Positions 1 to 6,799 of a DNA stretch of 8,991 nucleotides are shown here, piece after piece. Source of the stretch: Burkholderiaceae bacterium (lineage in GTDB: Bacteria > Pseudomonadota > Gammaproteobacteria > Burkholderiales > Burkholderiaceae); assembly GCA_947380285.1 (NCBI GenBank), contig CANCQD010000095.1, positions 1-8,991 of the forward strand, written 5' to 3'. Each line of letters opens with the position of its first letter. The first letter of the stretch is position 1. The notes beneath the pieces are model-generated. The model was not told the DNA's origin. It saw nothing but the letters and a program-made list of their open reading frames with translations, and did not search any database. A program made the position numbers and the translations under genes.

Positions 1-2489
1 ATGTGGTTTTCACCACGGATACGGAATGCATACTCACCACCAGCTTCAAGCATATTGGTCAACACTGGGTCATCACCAAATGCACCTGTGTGCATGCGTA
101 AAGCTTCTTCAGCCACTTCAAATACACCGATACCACCAACATTGGATGGTGTGCCTTTGAAATACTGATCAATCACTTCATGATTTAAACCAATGGCTTC
201 AAAAATTTGTGAGCCGGTATACGACATATAAGTGGAGATGCCCATTTTGGACATAACTTTTTGTAAGCCCTTACCAACGGCTTTAGTAAAGTTCTTCACT
301 GCTTTTTCAGCCGATAAATCGCCTGATAGGCCTTTAGCCAATTCAGCTAGAGTTTCCATCGCGAGATACGGATGTACGGCTTCTGCACCATATCCAGCCA
401 AGAGCGCAAAGTGATGTGTCTCACGTGCGCTACCGGTTTCAACAACGAGGCCAACACTGGTACGTAAACCTTTTTCAACTAAATGCTGATGAATTGCTGA
501 GGTTGCCAACAAGGCAGGAATCGCAACATGCTTCTCGTCTACTTGGCGATCACTCACAATCAAGATGTTGTAACCAGAGCGCACGGCATCTGCAGCCTCT
601 GCACAAAGTGAGGCCAAACGCGCTTCAATCCCGGCTTTACCCCAGACGGCTGGATAGCAAATATCCAATTCATACGAACGGAATTTTCCATTGGTGTAAT
701 GACCAATATGGCGAATCTTCGTCATATCGTCAAAATCTAAAATAGGCTGGCTGACTTCCAAGCGCATTGGTGGATTGATATTGTTGGTATCGAGCAAATT
801 GGGTTTTGGTCCAATAAAGGACACCAATGACATCACCATATTTTCACGAATCGAATCGATCGGAGGATTGGTAACTTGCGCAAACAACTGTTTGAAGTAG
901 TTATATAGGGGCTTGTTCTTATTTGAAAGAACGGCTAATGGACTGTCGTTACCCATCGAGCCAATAGCCTCCTCGCCATTCATTGCCATCGGCGCCATCA
1001 GGTACTTAATGTCCTCTTGGGTATAACCAAAAGCTTGCTGGCGGTCTAATAATTTTGCAGCGGGACGAATAGTTGTTTTCTCATCAGCGATGTCGTCCTT
1101 GGTGGAATCTACCTCGTCCAACTTAACGCGTACTGCATCAATCCAGCTCTTGTAAGGCTTTGCTTTTGAAACGGCATTTTTCAATTCAACGTCGTCAATA
1201 ATCCGGCCTTGCTCCATGTCAATCATGAACATCTTGCCTGGTTGCAAGCGCCATTTTTGAACAATCTTATTTTCTGGAATGGGCAATACACCGGCCTCGG
1301 AAGCCATGATGACTAGGTCATCGTCTGTTACGTAATACCGTGCTGGACGTAAACCATTGCGATCTAAGGTTGCGCCAATTTGACGACCATCCGTAAAGGC
1401 CATTGCAGCTGGGCCATCCCATGGCTCCATCATTGCTGCATGGTATTCATAGAAAGCCCGACGATTTTCATCCATTAATGTGTGTTGTTCCCATGCCTCT
1501 GGAATCATCATCATCATGGCTTGTGCCAACGGGTAGCCTGCCATAACTAAGAGCTCTAAGCAGTTATCAAAGCAAGCAGTATCTGATTGACCTGGATAAA
1601 TCAGTGGCCATAGTTTTTTGAGATCATCGCCTAATACTGGTGAGCTAACAGCCCCTTCACGCGCGTTAACCCAGTTAACGTTTCCTTTCACTGTGTTGAT
1701 CTCACCGTTGTGAGCAATCATGCGATACGGATGAGCTAATTCCCAAGCTGGGAATGTGTTTGTGGAAAAGCGTTGATGTACTAACGCTAATGCTGAAACG
1801 GTACGTGGATCTTGCAAGTCTTCGTAATACGCGCCCACTTGGTTTGCCAAGAGCAAACCCTTGTACACAATGGTACGGGCAGACATGGATGCAGCAAAAT
1901 ATTCTTTGCCATGCTTTAAATGTAAATCCTGAATCGCATGGCTGGCAGTTTTACGAATCACATACAACTTACGCTCAAGCGCATCGGTTGTCATAATGTC
2001 TCGGCCACGGCCAATAAAAATTTGACGAATGAATGGCTCAGTCTTCCTAACAGTTGGAGACATTGGTAATTTCACATCTACCGGAACATCTCTCCAGCCT
2101 AAAACAACTTGACCTTCTAAACGCACTGTGCGTTCTAACTCTTGTTCACATGCCAAACGTGATGCGTTTTCTTTTGGCAAAAAGATCATGCCAACACCAT
2201 ACTCACCAAATGGTGGCAATGTCACGCCTTGCTTAGTCATCTCTTCGCGATAGAGCGTATCTGGAATCTGTATCAAGATTCCTGCACCATCACCCATTAG
2301 TGGATCGGCACCAACGGCTCCCCGATGATCTAAGTTCTCAAGAATTTTCAGACCCTGAGCAACGATCTCATGCGATTTCTTGCCTTTAATATGCGCGACG
2401 AATCCCACGCCGCATGCATCATGCTCATTTCGTGGGTCGTATAAGCCCTGAGCCATTGGTCGATGATCTGTGTTTGTTTGTGTAGTCAT
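1..2489 (-). CDS. gltB: Glutamate synthase (NADPH) large subunit, 5' part (runs off the window)
   Basis: Large subunit of glutamate synthase (GOGAT). It releases ammonia from glutamine and transfers it to 2-oxoglutarate, giving glutamate, with electrons supplied through the small subunit GltD. The frame is open from ATG at 2487-2489 to the window edge, 829 codons of roughly 1,550 expected. The N-terminus has a propeptide of about 25 residues followed by the nucleophile Cys26 in DACGVGFVAH, as in Ntn-type class II amidotransferases. Further amidotransferase motifs are RFSTNT from Arg240 and HNGEINT with Asn261. The central domain follows, ending near GSARETHHFALLAGYGAEA. The start of the FMN-binding synthase domain (SKMGISTYMSYTGSQIFEA) is just inside the window, and the iron-sulfur region lies outside. 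No frame break is seen. The start is set by the conserved propeptide and Cys26; the ribosome-binding site is weak (GGAA). Upstream lies a transposase gene rather than the dgt I would expect. Confidence 0.96.
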   Translation of the reverse strand, partial: MTTQTNTDHRPMAQGLYDPRNEHDACGVGFVAHIKGKKSHEIVAQGLKILENLDHRGAVGADPLMGDGAGILIQIPDTLYREEMTKQGVTLPPFGEYGVGMIFLPKENASRLACEQELERTVRLEGQVVLGWRDVPVDVKLPMSPTVRKTEPFIRQIFIGRGRDIMTTDALERKLYVIRKTASHAIQDLHLKHGKEYFAASMSARTIVYKGLLLANQVGAYYEDLQDPRTVSALALVHQRFSTNTFPAWELAHPYRMIAHNGEINTVKGNVNWVNAREGAVSSPVLGDDLKKLWPLIYPGQSDTACFDNCLELLVMAGYPLAQAMMMMIPEAWEQHTLMDENRRAFYEYHAAMMEPWDGPAAMAFTDGRQIGATLDRNGLRPARYYVTDDDLVIMASEAGVLPIPENKIVQKWRLQPGKMFMIDMEQGRIIDDVELKNAVSKAKPYKSWIDAVRVKLDEVDSTKDDIADEKTTIRPAAKLLDRQQAFGYTQEDIKYLMAPMAMNGEEAIGSMGNDSPLAVLSNKNKPLYNYFKQLFAQVTNPPIDSIRENMVMSLVSFIGPKPNLLDTNNINPPMRLEVSQPILDFDDMTKIRHIGHYTNGKFRSYELDICYPAVWGKAGIEARLASLCAEAADAVRSGYNILIVSDRQVDEKHVAIPALLATSAIHQHLVEKGLRTSVGLVVETGSARETHHFALLAGYGAEAVHPYLAMETLAELAKGLSGDLSAEKAVKNFTKAVGKGLQKVMSKMGISTYMSYTGSQIFEAIGLNHEVIDQYFKGTPSNVGGIGVFEVAEEALRMHTGAFGDDPVLTNMLEAGGEYAFRIRGENH

Positions 2490-2534
2490 AGTATTTCCGA
2501 GGGCGACAAAGGCCTGATTACTTTTGGAAGATCA

Positions 2535-2563
2535 AATATAGGTGAATACCCATATTGATGCAA
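2535..2563 (-). promoter_or_regulatory. Candidate sigma-70 promoter of gltB
   Basis: On the minus strand, TTGCAT (2558-2563) and TATATT (2535-2540) are separated by exactly 17 bases. The -10 box matches the consensus at five of six positions and the -35 box at three of six. Transcription would begin near 2528 and give a leader of about 40 bases before the gltB ATG. The site lies between the REP-like palindrome and the gene, so gltB could be expressed independently of the transposase. This is a pattern match only. Confidence 0.45.
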
Positions 2564-2570
2564 TAGAAAT

Positions 2571-2615
2571 AAAATGAATCTGTCCCATTTATTTATAGAC
2601 CGCACCAAAATGAAT
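2571..2615. repeat. Direct repeat of nine bases, AAAATGAAT
   Basis: AAAATGAAT occurs at 2571-2579 and again at 2607-2615, with starts 36 bases apart. The first copy directly precedes the left arm of the GGGGACAG-type inverted repeat and the second lies in its loop. It could be part of a repeated REP-like unit or a chance match in AT-rich DNA. Confidence 0.4.
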
Positions 2616-2633
2616 TATTGAAATGGGGACAGA
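2579..2633. repeat. REP-like imperfect inverted repeat (TCTGTCCC / GGGGACAGA)
   Basis: The left arm TCTGTCCCATTT (2579-2590) pairs with the right arm AAATGGGGACAGA (2621-2633). It has 12 base pairs, one bulged base and a loop of 30 bases. The right arm ends about 50 bases beyond the stop codon of the transposase gene. From memory, GGGGACAGA palindromes are common beside IS200-like (RAYT) transposase genes in proteobacteria, so this is probably the DNA partner of that enzyme. It could also fold in the transposase transcript. Confidence 0.55.
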
Positions 2634-2683
2634 GTCGTAAGATTAGCGCCTACCTCTGCAATAGCCTTGGGCCTGAAAATTCT

Positions 2684-3388
2684 CTAAGCTCCTGTATTAA
2701 AGGACTTTGTCTTTCTCGGTCGGCCACGATAGCGAATTTGAGCTAGATCAGGATCATCTTTAAACAATTTTTTAGCATAAATATCACTTACCCATGGCTT
2801 AGAGCGAATGAGAGATTCTGTGATTTGCCGATCTTCCCAATGTGGTGCGCCCTCTTTTACAAAGCCTGACCAACTCATCTGCCTTTCAAAGGGGGTATTA
2901 CCTAACTTCCAAAAGTGTTCATGATCGACCAGCCACGGCTCAGCATTTCCACCAATATGCGTTCCAAAGCTAGTCCACCCAGAATCTTGTGGAGTGGATT
3001 CAAATCCAGCCCTCACTGGATTGAGCTCTATATAGCGCTGACAACGCAGGAAGTAATCTGGGTCAATCAAAGAGGAGCGATAGCGCCCCTCCCACATCGT
3101 TCCCGAGCGATGATGCTGTTGATTGAAGTACTGCGCGTACCGCCTACCTAAAGATTGCATCGTTTTTGCTAAGGAATCTGCATTCTGCGGGGTCATTAAT
3201 AAATGCACATGATTAGGCATTAGCGCGAAGGCATGAACCGCACAAGAAAATTGTTTGGCTGCTTCGCGCAACCAGTCTAGATATATTCTGCGATCAGCGT
3301 CACTATAAAAAAGCATTTCACGATTATTGCCACGCACCATGACATGCATGGCCTGACCAGGAATAACAGTGCGTGCCTGTCTAGCCAT
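2684..3388 (-). CDS. REP-associated tyrosine transposase (RAYT, IS200-like Y1 family)
   Basis: This 234-residue protein belongs to the Y1_Tnp (HUH endonuclease) family, which cuts and rejoins single-stranded DNA at hairpins through a covalent phosphotyrosine. The metal-binding HUH motif is His60-Val-His62 in ALMPNHVHLLM. The catalytic tyrosine is Tyr84 or Tyr87 in RRYAQYFN, followed by the family signature WEGRYRSS (99-106). RGNNR (19-23) is the conserved first strand. A basic tail, RYRGRPRKTKS, suits DNA contact. The frame is complete, so the enzyme may be active. The frame stays open upstream to 3538, but that part lies inside mrcA. The chosen ATG begins MARQARTVIPGQ, as the family does. 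No ribosome-binding site is visible; the start lies 11 bases after the mrcA stop and 6 bases after a hairpin. Read-through or coupling from mrcA is plausible. Confidence 0.9.
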   Translation of the reverse strand: MARQARTVIPGQAMHVMVRGNNREMLFYSDADRRIYLDWLREAAKQFSCAVHAFALMPNHVHLLMTPQNADSLAKTMQSLGRRYAQYFNQQHHRSGTMWEGRYRSSLIDPDYFLRCQRYIELNPVRAGFESTPQDSGWTSFGTHIGGNAEPWLVDHEHFWKLGNTPFERQMSWSGFVKEGAPHWEDRQITESLIRSKPWVSDIYAKKLFKDDPDLAQIRYRGRPRKTKSFNTGA

Positions 3389-3394
3389 GACTAT

Positions 3395-3413
3395 GCGAAC
3401 TATTGAAGTTCGC
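3395..3413 (-). promoter_or_regulatory. Perfect hairpin spanning the mrcA stop, just before the transposase start
   Basis: GCGAAC (3395-3400) and GTTCGC (3408-3413) form a perfect six-pair stem with a loop of seven bases. In the minus-strand transcript it encloses the mrcA stop codon and ends 6 bases before the transposase ATG. No T-run follows, so it is unlikely to be an intrinsic terminator. It may be a subterminal hairpin recognised by the transposase, or an RNA fold that limits transposase translation, as is known for IS200. Confidence 0.5.
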
Positions 3414-5736
3414 GAGTACCACCACCTGTTGCAAACTCTGGAATAAACCAATCGCCATCTGCTTGCGTTACACCAGTCGGAACCTCGCGAGACGTTTGCG
3501 GTATATCTTTCAATGCGGTAGTCATATAAGAGATCCACATTGGCAATGCCAGACCGCCGCCAGTCTCTCGATCACCTAAGCTTGCTGGCTTATCAAAGCC
3601 AATCCAGGCAATCGCGACTACTTTAGGGTTATATCCAGCAAACCAAGCATCGTGAGAATCATTAGTCGTGCCTGTTTTACCGGCGATGTCGTTACGCCCT
3701 AATTTGGCTCTGGCACTGGCTGCCGTTCCCGTCTTTGTCACTTCTTGCAACATGCTATCCATGACAAAGGCTGTGCGCGCATCAAGTACTCGCGGAGCAC
3801 CATCTTCAACACTAGTCGGCTTAGCCTCAAATAGAATTTTTCCTTTTGAATCAACCATCTTATTGATTAGGTAAGGATCTATGCGGTATCCACCGTTTGC
3901 AAAAACACTATATGCAGAAGCCATTTGCAAAGGCGTTACTGATCCCGCGCCTAAGGCCATCGTTAAATAAGGTGGATGTTTCTCCGGCTCAAAACCAAAA
4001 CGCTGAATATATTCCTGAGCGTAGGAGGGTCCAATCGCACGAATAATCCGCACGGACACCAAGTTTTTAGACTTTGCTAGAGCGGTGCGCAAGCGCATCA
4101 TGCCTTCATACTTGCCATCGTAGTTTTTAGGCTCCCAAGCCTGACTGCCCGTCTCCATACTGCCAATCGATAAAGGAGCATCATTGACCATGGTGCTGGG
4201 TGTGAAGCCTTTTTCAATCGCAGCTGCGTAGATAAAAGGTTTAAACGAAGAGCCTGGTTGACGCAGGGCTTGGGTCACGTGATTAAATTGATTGCGACGG
4301 AAATCAAAGCCACCGACCAATGAAAGAATAGCGCCCGTCTCTGCATTCATAGAAACAAAAGCCGCCTCAACTTGGGGCAACTGCGCCAATTTCCAAACAC
4401 CACCCTCAGATAGTAGTCTTACTACTGCACCGGGACGCAAACGTTTTTTCGGTTGACTGCTATCCGTTAAAGAAGCTGAGGCTAATTTCAGGCCATCGCC
4501 TTTAATCGTGATGACATCTCCTGTAGAGATCATGACCTGCATTTCCTTTGGCTTGGCATCCAACACCACGCCTGATTGCAAGTCATCTAACTGTGGATAA
4601 GCAAGCAAAGCTTCATCAATTGCACGCTGCCGCTTGACTGTGTCCTCAGGAAGATCAATAAATCCTTCAGGCCCTCGATAGGCATGACGCAAGTCGTACT
4701 CAAAAATTCCTTGACGCACTGCCTTATAAGCCGCATCTTGATCTGCTTTCAAGATGGTCGTATAGACATCAATTCCTTGCGAGTAGATTGCATCCCCATA
4801 CTGGGCAAGCAATATTTGTCTCACCATCTCTGACGGAAAATCAGCACGAGTACTGAACTCGTTACCAAGACCGCGAATATGCAATTCTTCGGTCATGGCT
4901 TTTTTATAGTCTTCAGGCGTGATGTAAGACAAATCCCGCATACGCTGCAAAATATATTCCTGGCGTATTTTTGCGCGGCGGAAATTGGTAACCGGGTTAT
5001 AGGCGGAAGGTGCTTTTGGCAATCCAGCCAACATAGCCGACTCAGCAATGCTGATATCTTTCAACTCTTTGCCAAAATAAATTTGGGCGGCACTAGAAAA
5101 GCCAAAAGCCCTTTGACCCAAGAAGATCTGGTTCATATAGATTTCGAGGATCTTGTCTTTGCTTAACTGTGACTCGATTTCCCAGGCAAGCAGAATTTCG
5201 TAAATCTTTCGGCTAAAGGTTTTTTCATTGCTTAAGAAAAAGTTGCGGGCAACCTGCATGGTGATAGTTGATGCGCCTTGCGATATGTGGCCTCGTAAAT
5301 TGGCGGTGGCTGCTCTTAATACGCCTACGTAGTCCACACCGCCATGAGAATAAAAACGATCATCCTCTGTAGCTATCACTGCATTACGCATACTGAGCGG
5401 AATTTCGCTCAGAGGGATCACTTTGCGACGCTCCTCGCCAAACTCTCCAATCAGAACCTTATCTGCCGTATAAACCCGTAGTGGGGTCTTGGGGTTGTAG
5501 TCCGTTAGCGCAGAAATTTTGGGTAGATTTGGTTTGGCGATCAAAAAGGCATAGCCCAGCAGTAAAGTAAACACCAAAGCAAACACGACGCCAATGATGA
5601 GCAAAGCCTTAACCAATGGATTGCTACCTGATTTCCCATTGGAGGCAGACTTCACTCCATATTGGCGTGGGCGTCTATCAGGGAATCTATTGGACCGCTG
5701 ATTTAGCGGCGGCCTGTCTTTTGGGGGTATAGCCAT
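3400..5736 (-). CDS. mrcA: Penicillin-binding protein 1A, bifunctional transglycosylase/transpeptidase
   Basis: Class A PBP that polymerises lipid II into glycan strands and cross-links the stem peptides at the outer face of the inner membrane. It has 778 residues, usual for the family. A basic, proline-rich cytoplasmic tail (1-40) precedes one membrane segment (about 43-67). The GT51 domain shows EDDRFYSHGG with catalytic Glu124, GASTITMQVARN (154-165) and the KILEIYMNQIFLGQ region (195-208). An OB-like insert lies at about 330-455. The transpeptidase domain has SSFK with nucleophile Ser496 and Lys499, SKN at 556-558 and KTGT at 687-690. All catalytic motifs are present. The gene is divergent from the pilQ remnant, as mrcA is from pilM in relatives. 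No good ribosome-binding site precedes the ATG. The last residues (TRELQ) lie in the hairpin before the transposase, so the extreme C-terminus may have been altered by its arrival. Confidence 0.97.
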   Translation of the reverse strand: MAIPPKDRPPLNQRSNRFPDRRPRQYGVKSASNGKSGSNPLVKALLIIGVVFALVFTLLLGYAFLIAKPNLPKISALTDYNPKTPLRVYTADKVLIGEFGEERRKVIPLSEIPLSMRNAVIATEDDRFYSHGGVDYVGVLRAATANLRGHISQGASTITMQVARNFFLSNEKTFSRKIYEILLAWEIESQLSKDKILEIYMNQIFLGQRAFGFSSAAQIYFGKELKDISIAESAMLAGLPKAPSAYNPVTNFRRAKIRQEYILQRMRDLSYITPEDYKKAMTEELHIRGLGNEFSTRADFPSEMVRQILLAQYGDAIYSQGIDVYTTILKADQDAAYKAVRQGIFEYDLRHAYRGPEGFIDLPEDTVKRQRAIDEALLAYPQLDDLQSGVVLDAKPKEMQVMISTGDVITIKGDGLKLASASLTDSSQPKKRLRPGAVVRLLSEGGVWKLAQLPQVEAAFVSMNAETGAILSLVGGFDFRRNQFNHVTQALRQPGSSFKPFIYAAAIEKGFTPSTMVNDAPLSIGSMETGSQAWEPKNYDGKYEGMMRLRTALAKSKNLVSVRIIRAIGPSYAQEYIQRFGFEPEKHPPYLTMALGAGSVTPLQMASAYSVFANGGYRIDPYLINKMVDSKGKILFEAKPTSVEDGAPRVLDARTAFVMDSMLQEVTKTGTAASARAKLGRNDIAGKTGTTNDSHDAWFAGYNPKVVAIAWIGFDKPASLGDRETGGGLALPMWISYMTTALKDIPQTSREVPTGVTQADGDWFIPEFATGGGTRELQ

Positions 5737-5744
5737 AAGCTCAA

Positions 5745-5750
5745 ATTATA
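5745..5750 (-). promoter_or_regulatory. TATAAT -10 box of mrcA, very close to the start codon
   Basis: On the minus strand a perfect TATAAT ends 8 bases before the mrcA ATG. Transcription would start at or within a base or two of the ATG, giving a leaderless or nearly leaderless message. This fits the lack of a Shine-Dalgarno sequence. The -35 region is poor (TTAGGA at 17-base spacing, three of six matches), which leaves the promoter call uncertain. The box lies at the edge of the deletion that removed the pilM side. Confidence 0.45.
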
Positions 5751-5768
5751 GGGTGCTTGGGCTATTTT

Positions 5769-6255
5769 CCTAAAACTCTAAAACCCCCAGAGTCCGATGT
5801 TCAAGGGAAAATTCTCTCTAATCCTCGCTTCCTGAGTGTGGATGGGGTGAAGGCAACGATCGAACAAGGCACTAAGCTACCTTATTAAACTACCTCCCAA
5901 GGCGGTAGCAAATTGCAGTTCCGCAAAACCAATCTACGCTTAGGGGCTTTGCCCAAAATCCATCCCCAGGGCAAGATATCTAGGCTGGTAGGCATCAATA
6001 AAGATACTATCAGCATGAAAACTGAGCAGGGCTACACCATTGGCACTAAAAACCTCGGTTCCGAAGTCACTGAAGAAAATGGAGGGACTGCCATGATTGG
6101 GGGCCTCATTCAGACCACCGAACGCTAGGCTGAAGCAAAGTCCTTTATTGGGTGATATCCCCCTCATAGGTCATTTATTTCGCCATAAATCAAAGTTGGA
6201 AGATAAAACTGAGCTGCTGGTCTTCTTAACTCCCACTGTCCTTGATAAACCCTAA
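5769..6255 (+). pseudogene. pilQ: Decayed 3' end of type IV pilus secretin gene pilQ
   Basis: PilQ forms the outer-membrane secretin pore through which the type IV pilus is extruded. Only the C-terminal secretin region survives, in broken frames. Recognisable pieces, in order, are GKILSNPRFLSVDG and KATIEQGTKLPY, then after a stop SQGGSKLQFRKTNLRL, then ENGGTAMIGG. After a frame change come PLLGDIPLIGHLF and KTELLVFLTPTVLDKP, ending at TAA 6253-6255. Lesions are TAA at 5886-5888 where Gln is expected (PYQTT), TAG at 6126-6128 where Gln is expected (ERQAEAK), and loss of one base in the AAA-GTC codons near 6136-6141. The N-terminal domains and pilM-pilP are missing. Recognisable sequence fades upstream of about 5780, near the mrcA promoter. 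An open stretch with a TTG start (5913-6128) is only the middle fragment. This piece cannot make a functional secretin. Confidence 0.9.
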
Positions 6256-6267
6256 TAAAATCTAAGG

Positions 6268-6792
6268 GTGAACTCTTCATCCAACAATATTTTTCTGATC
6301 GGCCTGATGGGCGCTGGGAAGTCGACTGTTGGAAAAGTACTTGCCAAAAAATTGGGTCGTCGTTTTCTGGATGCTGATCATGTCATTGAAGATCGCTGCG
6401 GAGTCAAGATTCCCGTCATCTTTGAGATGGAAGGTGAAGAAGGTTTTCGCAAGCGTGAAGCGCAAGCGATCAATGAAATTACCGCTGAGCACAATATTAT
6501 TTTGGCAACTGGAGGTGGCGCAGTGCTGCTTCCAGAAAATCGCAAAGCACTTGGCGAGCGAGGGGTTGTCATTTATCTCCATGCAAACCCAATTGAACTT
6601 TGGCATCGCACTAAAGGTGGAGAAGGTCGACCACTACTGAAAAATGGTGATGCCAAAAAAATTCTCGAGGATTTATATGCCATTCGCGATCCCCTCTATC
6701 GCGAAATCGCAGACCATGTGATTGAGACTGGTAAACCCAGCGTCAATCAATTGGTCAACACTTTAATCATGCAGCTTGAACTGTCCTCCTGA
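6268..6792 (+). CDS. aroK: Shikimate kinase
   Basis: Phosphorylates shikimate to shikimate 3-phosphate with ATP, the fifth step of the shikimate pathway, in the cytoplasm. The protein has 174 residues, typical for the family. Walker A is GLMGAGKST (12-20). Shikimate contacts are expected at Asp37 (DADHVIE), Arg61 (EEGFRKRE), the GGG at 83-85 and Arg141 (RDPLY). The lid arginine is Arg122 in GRPLL. The start is GTG at 6268. It is the only good initiator after the in-frame tandem TAA TAA that ends the pilQ remnant, and no ATG lies near. AAGG directly abuts the GTG, closer than a normal Shine-Dalgarno, so initiation may be weak or once relied on coupling from pilQ. aroB follows after 7 bases in the same operon. 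Confidence 0.95.
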   Translation: MNSSSNNIFLIGLMGAGKSTVGKVLAKKLGRRFLDADHVIEDRCGVKIPVIFEMEGEEGFRKREAQAINEITAEHNIILATGGGAVLLPENRKALGERGVVIYLHANPIELWHRTKGGEGRPLLKNGDAKKILEDLYAIRDPLYREIADHVIETGKPSVNQLVNTLIMQLELSS

Positions 6793-6799
6793 AATTCTT

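Larger units (their letters stand above)
2579..3413 (-). mobile_element. Putative RAYT/IS200-like element between gltB and mrcA
   Basis: Proposed extent of a single-gene mobile unit. It runs from the hairpin over the mrcA stop codon (3395-3413), through the HUH/Y1 transposase gene, to the REP-like palindrome at 2579-2633. These enzymes work on single-stranded DNA, recognise subterminal hairpins and leave no target duplication, so the ends cannot be set by direct repeats. The gene content is clear. The outer limits are inferred, and the element may instead be a domesticated RAYT gene that does not move as a unit. Confidence 0.4.

Noticed and set aside
232..2236. Several plus-strand open frames opposite gltB
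   Set aside because: They lie wholly inside the intact gltB reading frame, have no family resemblance and no start signals.
2602..2606. GCACC as half of an NtrC-binding site upstream of gltB
   Set aside because: Only one half-site is present; the partner half is missing at the right spacing.
3389..3538. Fifty-codon upstream extension of the transposase frame
   Set aside because: It overlaps the mrcA 3' end in another frame and has no family-like sequence; the family start is at 3388.
5913..6128. A 71-residue stand-alone gene
   Set aside because: It begins at TTG within the pilQ remnant, is flanked by the expected PilQ sequence on both sides, and stops at a nonsense codon.
5940..6167. Minus-strand 75-residue frame opposite the pilQ remnant
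   Set aside because: It is an antisense shadow of recognisable pilQ sequence.
6277..6640. Frames on both strands within aroK
   Set aside because: They overlap a complete aroK with all its motifs.
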